Positions 25,741 through 33,819 of a DNA stretch of 64,000 nt are shown here, one piece after another. The notes beneath the pieces were generated by a model. It saw only the letters and a program-made list of their open reading frames with translations. It did not search any database and was not told where the DNA came from. Numbering within the stretch: the first letter of the stretch is position 1; every line of letters starts with the position of its first letter. The DNA is taken from positions 7,107,501 through 7,171,500 of the forward strand of contig NZ_CP121648.1 in NCBI RefSeq assembly GCF_029714205.1, in the 5' to 3' direction. A program made the position numbers and the translations under genes. The stretch comes from Methylobacterium sp. CB376 (GTDB taxonomy: Bacteria; Pseudomonadota; Alphaproteobacteria; Rhizobiales; Beijerinckiaceae).

Positions 25741-26964
25741 ATGAGTCTCCTTGGCGCCCTGCGCACCGGCATGTCCGGCATGAATGCCCAGTCCAACCGG
25801 ATCAGCACCGTTGCCGAGAACGTGCAGAATGCCGGCACGACCGGGTACAAGCGGGTCTCGACGGAGTTCTCATCGCTGCTGCTGTCCTCGAGCGCGACCG
25901 GCGACTACAATTCGGGCTCGGTCGAGACGGTGCAGCGGCGCGCGGTCAGCGACGAGGGCGCGCGCGTCAGCACCTCCTCGAAATCCGACCTCGCGATCGC
26001 CGGCAACGGCTTCTTCGTGGTCAAGGACGCGAGCGGCGCCTCCTACCTGACCCGGGCCGGCAACTTCGTGCCCGACGGCTCGACCGGCACCTTCAAGAAC
26101 GCCGCCGGCTTCACCCTGATGGGCTACAGCCTCAAGAACGGCCAGGCCAGCCCGACGCTCAACAGCCTCGACGGCATGGTGCCGGTCAACATCTCGGCGC
26201 TCGGCATGAAGGCGAGCGCCTCGACCAAGGGCGCCCTGACCGGGAACCTCGATTCGACCGCCGCCGCGGTGACCTCCGGCGCGGTGCCGGCCGGGTCGAA
26301 CTACTCCAAGAAGACCTCGCTCGTCACCTACGACAATCTCGGCAAGGCGGTCACCCTCGACATCTACCTGACCAAGACCGGCGACAACGCGTGGTCGGCC
26401 TCGGTCTACGACGCGAGCAACAGCGCGAGCTTCCCGGCCTCGCCGCTCACCACGATCCCGCTCGGCTTCGTGAACGGCAAGGTCACCTCGGGCGGGACGG
26501 GCAGCGTGACGGTCCCGAACGGGCAGCCCGTCTCCCTCGACCTCACCGGCATGACCCAGCTCGCCTCGGCCACCGACATCAAGGGCAGCGCGGACGGCAG
26601 CAAGGCCAGCGCCGTGACGGGGGCCGAATTCGCCGCGGACGGCACGGTCTACGCGGTCTACGAGGACAACTCGAAGGTCGCCGCCTTCAAGATCCCGATC
26701 GCCGACGTCGACAGCCCGGACAACCTCAAGCCGCGCGCCGGCAACGTCTACGAGACGACCCTCGAATCCGGCGCGCTGCAGGTCGGCTTCGCCAACCAGG
26801 GCGGGCGCGGCGGAATCGTGTCGGGCGCCCTCGAACAATCCAACGTCGACGTCAGCACCGAACTCACCTCGATGATCGCCTCGCAGACCGTCTACACGGC
26901 AAATTCGAAGGTGTTCATGACCAGCAACGAGATGCTCGACACGCTGATGCAGCTCAAGCGCTGA
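25741..26964 (+). CDS. flgE: Flagellar hook protein FlgE
   Basis: The 407-residue hook subunit begins MSLLGALRTGMSGMNAQSNR with the N-terminal heptad region, then TVAENVQNAGTTGYK, the rod/hook signature, and SSKSDLAIAGNGFFVVKD. The variable outer domain at about 110-330 is Thr/Ser-rich. The C-terminus reads SNVDVSTELTSMIASQTVYTANSKV (continuous in the gene, given here as a family block) and ends in LDTLMQLKR. It begins a new block after a 70-bp gap and is followed by flgK and flgL, the usual rhizobial order. Confidence 0.94.
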   Translation: MSLLGALRTGMSGMNAQSNRISTVAENVQNAGTTGYKRVSTEFSSLLLSSSATGDYNSGSVETVQRRAVSDEGARVSTSSKSDLAIAGNGFFVVKDASGASYLTRAGNFVPDGSTGTFKNAAGFTLMGYSLKNGQASPTLNSLDGMVPVNISALGMKASASTKGALTGNLDSTAAAVTSGAVPAGSNYSKKTSLVTYDNLGKAVTLDIYLTKTGDNAWSASVYDASNSASFPASPLTTIPLGFVNGKVTSGGTGSVTVPNGQPVSLDLTGMTQLASATDIKGSADGSKASAVTGAEFAADGTVYAVYEDNSKVAAFKIPIADVDSPDNLKPRAGNVYETTLESGALQVGFANQGGRGGIVSGALEQSNVDVSTELTSMIASQTVYTANSKVFMTSNEMLDTLMQLKR

Positions 26965-27131
26965 GCCGACAGGGGCGCGGCCGCTCCCGGCGGGGGGCGG
27001 CGGCGCCCGGTTCCCGATCCCGGCGCGGGCTCGACCACGCCCCGGCCCACCGGCCGGTCCTTGCGCCAGCGCCGCCATCGCCTCTCCCGGCGCGGGCGTC
27101 GCGTCCCGCGCGTCTCCTCCGGAGCCTCCCG

Positions 27132-28583
27132 ATGGGCCTCTCCCTCGCGCTTGCCACGGCGCGCTCCTCGCTCCTCGCCTCCTCGACCCAGATCGCGGTG
27201 TCGTCCCGCAACGTCGCGGGCGCGTCGAGCGCGGGCTATTCCCGCAAGATCGCCACCCTCGTGCCGGGCACCGGCGGCGTCACGGTCTCGATCACGCGGG
27301 CGAGCGACGCGGCGCTCTACGCGCGCATGATCTCCGCCACCTCGGACCTCGCGGGGTCGCAGCAGCTGCTCAGGGGCCTGCAGTCCCTCCAGCAGACGGT
27401 CGGCGACCCGCAGAGCACGACCTCGGCCGCCGCCCGCCTCTCCGCCCTGGCCGCCGCGCTCCAATCGGCGGCGAACAGGCCCGACGACGCCACGCTCGCC
27501 CGCGCGGCGCTCGACAAGGCCCGGGACCTCGCCGCGAGCCTCAACCAGGCCGCCGGCGCCGTCGCGAGGACCCAGGCCGACGCGGACGCGGCCATGGGCG
27601 AGTCCGTGACGCGGATCAGCGATCTGCTGTCGCAGTTCGACCTCGCCAACAAGGCGGTGATGCGCGGCACCGCCCTCGGCGCCGACGTCACCGACGCGCT
27701 CGATTCCCGCGACCAGATCATCGCCAAGCTCTCGGAGGAACTCGGCGTCACCGTGGTGCCCCGCGAGGGCGGCGACGTCGCGCTCTACACCGACAGCGGC
27801 GTGCCCCTCTACGACCGCATCCCGCGCAAGGTCAGCTTCGCGGCGACGCCGACCTACCAATCCGGCACGACCGGCAATGCCGTGATCATCGACGGCGTGG
27901 CGGTCACCGGGCCGAACTCGCCGATGCCCCTGCGCTCGGGCACGCTCGCGGGCCTGAGCCAGCTGCGCGACGTGGCCGCCCCGGCCTACGCGGCGCAGCT
28001 CGACGAGATCGCCTCCGCGCTGATCGCGACCTTCCGGGAGACCTCGTCCTCGGGCGGGGCCGACCTCGCCGGCCTGTTCCGAAACGGCAGCACCTCCGCC
28101 CTGCCGAGTTCCAAGGCGGGGCTCGCCGCCGCGATCACCCTGAACGCCGCGGTCGATCCGCAGAGGGGCGGCGACCCGGCGCTCCTGCGCGACGGCGGCA
28201 TGAACGGCGCCGCCTACCGCTCCAACCCGGCCGCCGCCGGCAGCGGCACCGCCTATGCGGGCCGGCTCACCGCCCTGGTCGCGGCCCTGTCCGCCAAGCA
28301 GAGCCTGGGCAGCGCCCCGGGCCCGACCGGGTCGATGGCGCTGGCCGAGTACGCGGGCGCCTCGGCGGGCTGGCTCGAATCCCAGCGCAAGGTCGCCTCC
28401 AGCACCGTCGACCAGCAGACGACGCTGCTCGGGCGCGCCTCCGACGCCCTCTCGAACGTCACCGGCGTCAATACCGACGACGAGACGGCGCTGACGCTGC
28501 AGTTGGAGAGGTCGTACCAGGCCTCCGCCAAGCTGGTCACGCTGATCGACGAGCTGTTCAAAACCCTCATGAACGCGGTCTAG
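27132..28583 (+). CDS. flgK: Flagellar hook-associated protein FlgK (HAP1)
   Basis: The 483-residue junction protein begins MGLSLALATARSSLLASSTQ and AVSSRNVAGASSAGYSRK, the FlgK N-terminal signature, and ends in the coiled D0 helix LERSYQASAKLVTLIDELFKT. It is shorter than enteric FlgK (about 550) but normal for rhizobia. The ATG at 27132 follows GGAG and CCTCCC; the 167-bp gap after flgE is GC-rich with no gene. Confidence 0.92.
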   Translation: MGLSLALATARSSLLASSTQIAVSSRNVAGASSAGYSRKIATLVPGTGGVTVSITRASDAALYARMISATSDLAGSQQLLRGLQSLQQTVGDPQSTTSAAARLSALAAALQSAANRPDDATLARAALDKARDLAASLNQAAGAVARTQADADAAMGESVTRISDLLSQFDLANKAVMRGTALGADVTDALDSRDQIIAKLSEELGVTVVPREGGDVALYTDSGVPLYDRIPRKVSFAATPTYQSGTTGNAVIIDGVAVTGPNSPMPLRSGTLAGLSQLRDVAAPAYAAQLDEIASALIATFRETSSSGGADLAGLFRNGSTSALPSSKAGLAAAITLNAAVDPQRGGDPALLRDGGMNGAAYRSNPAAAGSGTAYAGRLTALVAALSAKQSLGSAPGPTGSMALAEYAGASAGWLESQRKVASSTVDQQTTLLGRASDALSNVTGVNTDDETALTLQLERSYQASAKLVTLIDELFKTLMNAV

Positions 28584-28588
28584 ACACC

Positions 28589-29623
28589 ATGCAGACGAGC
28601 TACATCTCGACGCAAAGCCTCTGGAACGCGCCGCGCAGCGCCACCGCCCGGCTCCAGGCCGAGAGCGCCAAGGCGACCCAGGAGGTCGCGTCCGGCCGCT
28701 ACGCGGATGTCGGCCTCGAACTCGGGTCGCGCGTGAGCGTCTCCCTCGCGCTGCGCGGGCAGCAGGACCAGCTCGCCGCGCTGAAGCAGGACAACGGCCT
28801 CACCGCCCTGCGCCTGGACCAGACCCAGGCGACGCTCAAGCAGCTCCAGGCCGCGGCCGACGACACCCTCAAGCAGCTGCTCGGCGCCTCGATCGACAAG
28901 AAGGTCTCGACCATCTCGACGCTGGCCGCCACCCAGCTCGCCGCCCTGACCTCGGCCCTGAACGGCGCCGCCAACGGCCAGTACCTGTTCGCCGGGCTCA
29001 ACACCGACAAGGCGCCGCTCACCGCCTATGCGGGCAGCCCGACCTCGCCCGCCAAGGCGGCGGTCGACCAAGCCTTCCAGGCGGCCTTCGGCAGCGCGGA
29101 TCCCGCCACGATCACGCCGGCCCAGATGACCGCGTTCCTGAATGGGCCCCTGGCCCAGCTGTTCGACGAGGCGCACTGGACCGCGACCTGGTCGAGCGCG
29201 TCGAGCGACGCGCTGACGAGCCGGATCGCCCCGGACGAGACCGCCCGGACCTCCGTCAGCGCCAATGCGGAGCCGATCCGCAGCCTCGCCATGGCCTACG
29301 TCCTCGCCTCCGCCCTGAAGGCAGACACCATGTCGGCGGCCACGCAGACCGTCATCGCCGACAAGATCACGTCGCTGCTCAGCCAGGGGAGCCAGGGCCT
29401 CGTCGGCCTCCAGGCCGATCTCGGCACGGTGCAGGCGCGCATCAAGGACGCGAACACCCGCATGGACGCCCAGAAGAGCCTGATCGCCAGCCGGATCGAC
29501 GATCTCGAAGGGGTCGATCCCGCCGAGGCCAAGACCCGGCTCGACCGGCTCAACGCTCAGATCCAGATGTCCTACTCGCTCACGTCGCAACTTCGGCAGC
29601 TCAGCCTCGTCAATTATCTGTAG
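28589..29623 (+). CDS. flgL: Flagellar hook-filament junction protein FlgL (HAP3)
   Basis: The 344-residue protein follows flgK by five bases. It is flagellin-like at both ends: MQTSYISTQSLWNAPRSATA, then LQAESAKATQEVASGRYADVGLEL (listed as a family block), and the C-terminal helical part AKTRLDRLNAQIQMSYSLTSQ. It joins filament to hook. No export signal peptide, as expected for a type III substrate. Confidence 0.92.
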   Translation: MQTSYISTQSLWNAPRSATARLQAESAKATQEVASGRYADVGLELGSRVSVSLALRGQQDQLAALKQDNGLTALRLDQTQATLKQLQAAADDTLKQLLGASIDKKVSTISTLAATQLAALTSALNGAANGQYLFAGLNTDKAPLTAYAGSPTSPAKAAVDQAFQAAFGSADPATITPAQMTAFLNGPLAQLFDEAHWTATWSSASSDALTSRIAPDETARTSVSANAEPIRSLAMAYVLASALKADTMSAATQTVIADKITSLLSQGSQGLVGLQADLGTVQARIKDANTRMDAQKSLIASRIDDLEGVDPAEAKTRLDRLNAQIQMSYSLTSQLRQLSLVNYL

Positions 29624-29742
29624 TGATCGCCGGTTGCGGATCATCTTCCGCAGCTGCACTCAGCTTGGTTCTCCTTGCATGGGAAGGTTTTCACGGGCGC
29701 AGGCCAGGTCCCGCGCGCGTCATGGGCTCCCAAGAAAGGCCG

Positions 29743-29787
29743 CTCAGGAGTTTGTCGGTGTTAACCTTAAGCACAAACTCTCCTGAG
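29743..29787. promoter_or_regulatory. Long imperfect inverted repeat between flgL and flaF
   Basis: CTCAGGAG-TTTGT (29743-29755) pairs with ACAAA-CT-CTCCTGAG (29773-29787), giving a 13-bp stem with a two-base bulge and a 17-base loop containing TTAACCTTAA. It stands 120 bases before flaF-flbT in an otherwise empty 284-bp gap. It could be a regulator operator, an mRNA structure or an attenuator; I see no T-tract for a terminator. Confidence 0.55.
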
Positions 29788-29907
29788 ATACTTCGCGACG
29801 GCCGCCCGACCCGGCGCGGATGGGGCTCCCGGGGCCCCTCCGACCGGCGGGCGGCCGGTTCGACGGTCCGGCTGACCGGGCCCGAGTCACACGAGGCATC
29901 AGCGACG

Positions 29908-30255
29908 ATGTACCGTTTTTCCTACAACGAGATCCTGGAAGACGCGCCGGACCTCTGCCGCGAGCGGGAGCGCGCGGCCTTCGACAGGGCGCTCGCCCTG
30001 CTGCGGAAGGCCGATGCGGCGGACGCGAAGTTCGAGGATCGCGGCGAGGCGGTGAGCTTCCTGCAGCGACTCTGGGACGTCCTCATCGAGGACCTCCTCA
30101 ACCCGGAGAACGGGCTGCCGGAGCCGTTGCGCACCGACCTCGTCTCGATCGGGCTGTGGAGCATGCGCGAGGCGAGCGAGGCCCTGCGCCTGCCCGAGCG
30201 CAGCCTCGCGCCGCTGATCGACGTGAACACGGCGATCCGCGACGGTCTGCGATGA
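29908..30255 (+). CDS. flaF: Flagellar biosynthesis regulator FlaF
   Basis: The 115-residue helical protein begins MYRFSYNEILEDAPDLCRERER and continues LQRLWDVLIEDLLNPENGLPEPLRTDLVSIG and IDVNTAIRDGL, all typical of FlaF. In Caulobacter FlaF is a flagellin secretion chaperone and translational regulator acting with FlbT. Its stop overlaps the flbT start (ATGA), so the two are coupled and made in fixed ratio. Confidence 0.93.
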   Translation: MYRFSYNEILEDAPDLCRERERAAFDRALALLRKADAADAKFEDRGEAVSFLQRLWDVLIEDLLNPENGLPEPLRTDLVSIGLWSMREASEALRLPERSLAPLIDVNTAIRDGLR

Positions 30256-30707
30256 GCCGGCGCATGCGGCTGTCCCTGCGGGCCGGCGAGCGGGTCTACG
30301 TGAACGGCGCGGTCCTGCGCGTCGACCGTCGGGTCTCGCTCGAGCTCCTGAACGAGGCCACCTTCCTGCTGGAGCAGCACGTGCTCCAGCCCGAACAGGC
30401 GACGACTCCCCTGCGGCAGCTCTACTTCGCCGCCCAGGTGCTGCTGATGGACCCGGCCGGGGCCGAGCCGGCCCGCAAACTCTATGACGAGTTGCATGCC
30501 GGCCTGATGGCGGCGCTCACCAACGCGGAGATCCGGGAGGGCCTGATGGCCGCCTCCGCCCAGATCGCGGCCGGGCGGCCCTACGAGGCCTTGAAGCTCA
30601 TCCGGAATCTCTACGCCGCCGAGGCGGCCGTCCTCGACGGCGGCGCGGCCCAGGCCGAGCTGCCCCCGCCGCGCCGGGTCGTCCGGAGCGCGGGCCGCGC
30701 GGCCTGA
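30252..30707 (+). CDS. flbT: Flagellin mRNA translation repressor FlbT
   Basis: The 151-residue protein starts MSRRMRLSLRAGERVYVNGAV and contains LLNEATFLLEQHVLQPEQATTPLRQLYFAAQVLLMDP (abridged as family blocks), the FlbT signature. FlbT binds flagellin mRNA leaders and represses or activates flagellin synthesis according to hook completion. The C-terminal 20 residues are Pro/Arg-rich. A Met four codons in is an alternative start, but the ATGA overlap with flaF favours 30252. Confidence 0.92.
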   Translation: MSRRMRLSLRAGERVYVNGAVLRVDRRVSLELLNEATFLLEQHVLQPEQATTPLRQLYFAAQVLLMDPAGAEPARKLYDELHAGLMAALTNAEIREGLMAASAQIAAGRPYEALKLIRNLYAAEAAVLDGGAAQAELPPPRRVVRSAGRAA

Positions 30708-30818
30708 GGCCCGAGCGGCCCGAGATCCAACCGGCACGAGAGCCAACCGGCCCGGATCCAAGCGACACCGCGCCGCCGGCGCGGCAGCGGCGCCGCGGCG
30801 CCAGAGGAGAGACCAGCG

Positions 30819-31247
30819 ATGAGCATCACCGGCATCAGTTCGTCCACGGCGGGGGCGTCGAGCGGCGCGACCGCGACGGGCGGCAGCGCCGCGCCCACCA
30901 CCTCGAAGACCGCGACCTCGCTCAACACGGACGCCTTCCTGCAGCTGCTGCTCACGCAGCTCAAGAACCAGGATCCGACCAAGCCGATGGATTCGACGGC
31001 CTATATGGGCGAGCTCGCCACCTTCTCGGAGGTCGAGCAGAGCACCAAGATGAACAACAAGCTCGACGCGCTCCTGTCCTCGAACTACCTGTCGCAGGCC
31101 GAGAGCGCGATCGGGCGCACCGCGACCTCGGACGACGGCAAGATCACCGGCGTGGTCGCCTCCGTGAAGATCACCACGGACGGTCCGCTCGCCACCCTGA
31201 AGGACGGCCGGCAGCTGCTCCTCGGCAACGGCGTGTCTCTGTCGTGA
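30819..31247 (+). CDS. flgD: Flagellar hook capping protein FlgD
   Basis: The 142-residue scaffold protein for hook assembly has a Ser/Thr/Gly-rich N-terminus and the FlgD core LNTDAFLQLLLTQLKNQDPTKPMDST, followed by FSEVEQSTKMNNKLDALL. It is much shorter than enteric FlgD (about 230) but matches the rhizobial form, which lacks most of the hook-capping beta domains. Its stop overlaps the GTG of fliQ. Confidence 0.92.
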   Translation: MSITGISSSTAGASSGATATGGSAAPTTSKTATSLNTDAFLQLLLTQLKNQDPTKPMDSTAYMGELATFSEVEQSTKMNNKLDALLSSNYLSQAESAIGRTATSDDGKITGVVASVKITTDGPLATLKDGRQLLLGNGVSLS

Positions 31248-31510
31248 ACGAGGTCGACGCCCTCGAACTGGTGCGCGCCGCGATCTGGACCATCCTGATC
31301 GGGGCCGGGCCCGCGGTCGCGGCCGCCATGGCGGTCGGCATCGCGGTCGCCCTGCTCCAGGCGCTCACGCAGATCCAGGAGGTGACCCTCACCTTCGTGC
31401 CGAAGATCGTCGTGATCCTGCTCGTGATGCTGATGACCGGCTCCTTCGTCGGCACCCAGCTCTACATGTTCACCGAGAACGCCTACGGGCGGATCACCTC
31501 GGGCTTCTGA
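31244..31510 (+). CDS. fliQ: Flagellar export gate protein FliQ
   Basis: The 88-residue protein has two hydrophobic hairpins typical of FliQ (SctS), with LLQALTQIQEVTLTFVPKI in the conserved polar turn. It starts at GTG 31244 with a four-base overlap with flgD. In rhizobia flhA normally follows at once; here two hairpins and a 2.3-kb insert intervene. Confidence 0.92.
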   Translation: MNEVDALELVRAAIWTILIGAGPAVAAAMAVGIAVALLQALTQIQEVTLTFVPKIVVILLVMLMTGSFVGTQLYMFTENAYGRITSGF

Positions 31511-31544
31511 GGAACGCGGAGAGGGCCCGGATGGCCGTCGCGCG

Positions 31545-31561
31545 AGGGCCGGCCCGGCCCT
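31545..31561 (+). terminator. Hairpin 1 after fliQ
   Basis: AGGGCCG and CGGCCCT form a 7-bp stem around a three-base loop, 34 bases after the fliQ stop. There is no T-tract. Confidence 0.35.
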
Positions 31562-31569
31562 GGCGGCGC

Positions 31570-31589
31570 GGTCTCGCGCCGGCGAGACC
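31570..31589. terminator. Hairpin 2 after fliQ, likely bidirectional terminator
   Basis: GGTCTCGC-GCCG-GCGAGACC is a perfect 8-bp stem with a four-base loop, between the 3' ends of fliQ (+) and the broken RTX gene (-). With the preceding hairpin it probably stops flagellar transcripts here, so flhA onward would need its own promoter. Confidence 0.5.
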
Positions 31590-31667
31590 CTCGGGGGCGG
31601 GCCGAACCGGGGCCGCGAGGGGAAGGGCGACCGCGCGCGGCGATCGCCACCACTTCACCGCCAGGTT

Positions 31668-32434
31668 CTACGCGAAGATGAAATCGCTCGCGTCCATCGC
31701 GGTCGGCGTCACCCCGGCCAGGAGCGCGTAGGTCGAGCCCCCATCGAACCTGAGCAGCGCGTTTCCATTATAGTTGAGCACGTCGACGGATGAGAGCGAG
31801 GGTCCGACGACGATCTTGTCGGTGCCGTCCTGCCAATCCATGATCAGGTCGATGCCTTGACCGGCCTCGAAGCGGAATTGATAAATCCCGCTGCCGCCGA
31901 TCAAGGTGTCGTTGCCCTCGCCGCCGTCGAGCCTGTCGCTGAGATCGGAGCCGGTGAGTTCATCGTTGCCGCCGTATCCGTTGATCGTGATGCCCGTCCA
32001 CGTGCCGGTCGCCTGGTGGTACACGCGTTCCCCGGTCAGATAATTGTTGCCTGCGCTGCCATTCAGCGCATCGATATCGACCAGTTTGACTCCTGTGAGA
32101 TCAAGTGACAAATTTGGTTTTGATTGTTGTCGGGACGCTCGTGAGATTAATGATCGCCTCGATCGAAGTCATCGAGCTGATGCCGATCTCGACGTAATTC
32201 CATACATAGCTGACGCCTTTGAGAAAAATACTATCGGATCCGCTGCCGCCCTCGTAGAAATCGTTACCCTCCGATCCATTCAGGAGGAACACGTCGTCCC
32301 CGTCGTCGCCTTGCAGGACATCGTCACCGTATCCACCGTAGATGGTGTCATCGCCACCTTTTCCCTGGATGAGATCAGGTCCAGAGGTGCCCCCAAAGAA
32401 CGTCGCGCCCGTCAGTTCCAACGACATTCGCCAT
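31668..32434 (-). pseudogene. RTX-type calcium-binding repeat protein broken by two frameshifts
   Basis: Two overlapping minus-strand frames together read as one RTX protein. An ATG at 32434 with AGGAG before it gives MANVVGTDGRDVLWG, then a +1 change in the five-C run 32390-32394, then SGPDLIQGKGGDDTIYGGYGDD and GDDGDDVFLLNGSEGNDFYEGG (calcium-binding GGxGxD nonapeptides), then a +1 change in the AAATTT stretch at about 32112-32117, then LSLDLTGVKLVDIDALNGSAGNN, GGNDELTGSDLSDRLDGGEGNDTLIGG and a C-terminal strand region. Removing both extra bases gives about 254 residues. If the ATG at 32427 is the start, only the second indel is needed. It would be a secreted type I substrate. Confidence 0.75.
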
Positions 32435-33055
32435 CTCGGATCTCCTCATTGGAAAGCTGCAGATTCTCACCTGCGAAGCAGGCCTAGCGGCCTTCGATGC
32501 GGCGTCCTCTCCACGCCGCAGCGCCAACTCCTTTGAGTCAGCGACTAACCCTAGCGGGAACATATCGATCCAACTACCGACCGAAGGTTGTTTAAGGCCG
32601 CTTTGGTAATTCCTGTAATTCGTTTCCAGTTCGCTCTGTAGCAATAATTCAGGAATATATAAAATATTCACCTATAGCAATTTCAGTGCTACAGATCGAA
32701 TTTGTACGCAGAAACAAGATAAGTGATTTCCATATATACAAAGTTCGTGCTGATATTTTTCTTTGTTTTACACAAACCTTTCTGGCTTGCTGAGTATCAA
32801 AAATGCAAGCATCGTTGAATTTCGGCGCTAAGAATGTCGTACAGAAATGATAGTATACTGGAAATATATTTGAATTCAGCACAAAGATCGGATCTCTCGG
32901 TGGAACGAGGAGATTTGTACTGGGCAGAAGTATGCAGATTGACATAATCTTAATCATCTTGCCCGAGCGTAACAGGGGCTTTCCTCGCAGCCATGGGCGA
33001 GCCCAACGCGCGTGCTCCGCAAGACCTCACCCGCGGCCAAACAGGTGTTCATGCC
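32435..33055. other. 621-bp AT-rich intergenic DNA in the flagellar insert
   Basis: From about 32560 to 33000 the sequence is far richer in A and T than anything else in the window. I find no gene with support: a 102-codon minus-strand frame (32649-32957) has no ribosome site and an amino-acid mix expected from AT-rich noncoding DNA. The region probably carries promoters for the flanking genes. No transposase, integrase or clear terminal repeat is present. Confidence 0.6.
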
Positions 33056-33547
33056 ATGACGACCGTTTCTCTCACCAGCAAAACTCCGGTGCTCGCTTTG
33101 CTGCGCGGGACCGGAGCCGCAGCAAGTTCTCCCTCATCACCGGCCGATGATCTCATCAAGACCGCGACCGGTATATCCAACAAGCCGAGTTACGCGACGA
33201 GGCAGGCCGCGTCCGCGGCAGCGGGTCTCGCGATGGCCGCTGCGCTCAGCGACGGCAAGGTCATCTATGCGACGAAGATGATCACCATCGCGGATCTTGG
33301 CTCTTTCGATACATTCGATGAGGCTGTCGATTATGTTGATAAAAGCCCTGAAATTGCTAAAGACAAGAAATTCGATTGGGTTAAGTTTCTAAGATCACTT
33401 GAGAAATCGCGCAACGAAATCGAAGAATTTATGCATTCGGGTCTGGGGAAGAAGTTGAAATCGGGAGAATTGCAACCTCCGAAGGCCGAGACTCGGGCGT
33501 ATTCGGTCGACGAGGCCTTTGCCCAACTGGATGCCGCGACGCGCTGA
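33056..33547 (+). CDS. Hypothetical protein with low-GC codon use
   Basis: The 163-residue product starts [16 protein letters not shown] and has a Ser/Ala-rich first half, a short hydrophobic Ala stretch ([13 protein letters not shown]) and a charged helical second half ([45 protein letters not shown]). Codon third positions contain many A and T, unlike all neighbours, which suggests transfer from elsewhere or an old orphan gene. No known domain is recognised. Its place between a broken RTX gene and flhA suggests it came with the insert. Confidence 0.6.
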   Translation: MTTVSLTSKTPVLALLRGTGAAASSPSSPADDLIKTATGISNKPSYATRQAASAAAGLAMAAALSDGKVIYATKMITIADLGSFDTFDEAVDYVDKSPEIAKDKKFDWVKFLRSLEKSRNEIEEFMHSGLGKKLKSGELQPPKAETRAYSVDEAFAQLDAATR

Positions 33548-33819
33548 TCCGACCGCGGAGCGAAGGTCACGGCGCGGGGCCGCCGCCCCGCCTGCCCGTC
33601 CGAGCCGGACGGTTCCCAGGCCCTCCCGGCAGGCGACGATCGCACCGGACGCGGCGCCGCCCGTCCCGGGACGACCCGCCGCCCCGGCCGGGTCCGTACC
33701 CCCGGGCCGATCCGGGGTGCGGGCCTCACCCCCGCCCGCACCGCCGGCAAGGCCCCGCCACCCTCGCGCAAGCTTCCGCGCCGACAAGGACCGGCGTCAC
33801 CGGAGAGCGGGGAGCCGCG

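Noticed and set aside
30720..30760. Repeat-like CCAACCGG segments after flbT
   Set aside because: The copies are short and irregular, below what I would call a tandem repeat.
31531..31731. 66-codon ORF with a GGAGAGGG before its ATG, just after fliQ
   Set aside because: It runs through two hairpins and the 3' end of the RTX gene, and its product is Arg/Ala-rich with no signature.
32649..32957. 102-codon minus-strand ORF in the AT-rich gap
   Set aside because: No ribosome site, no recognisable domain, and composition as expected for AT-rich non-coding DNA.
31511..33819. Insertion sequence or prophage remnant in the flagellar insert
   Set aside because: No transposase, integrase, target-site duplication or terminal inverted repeat could be found by eye.
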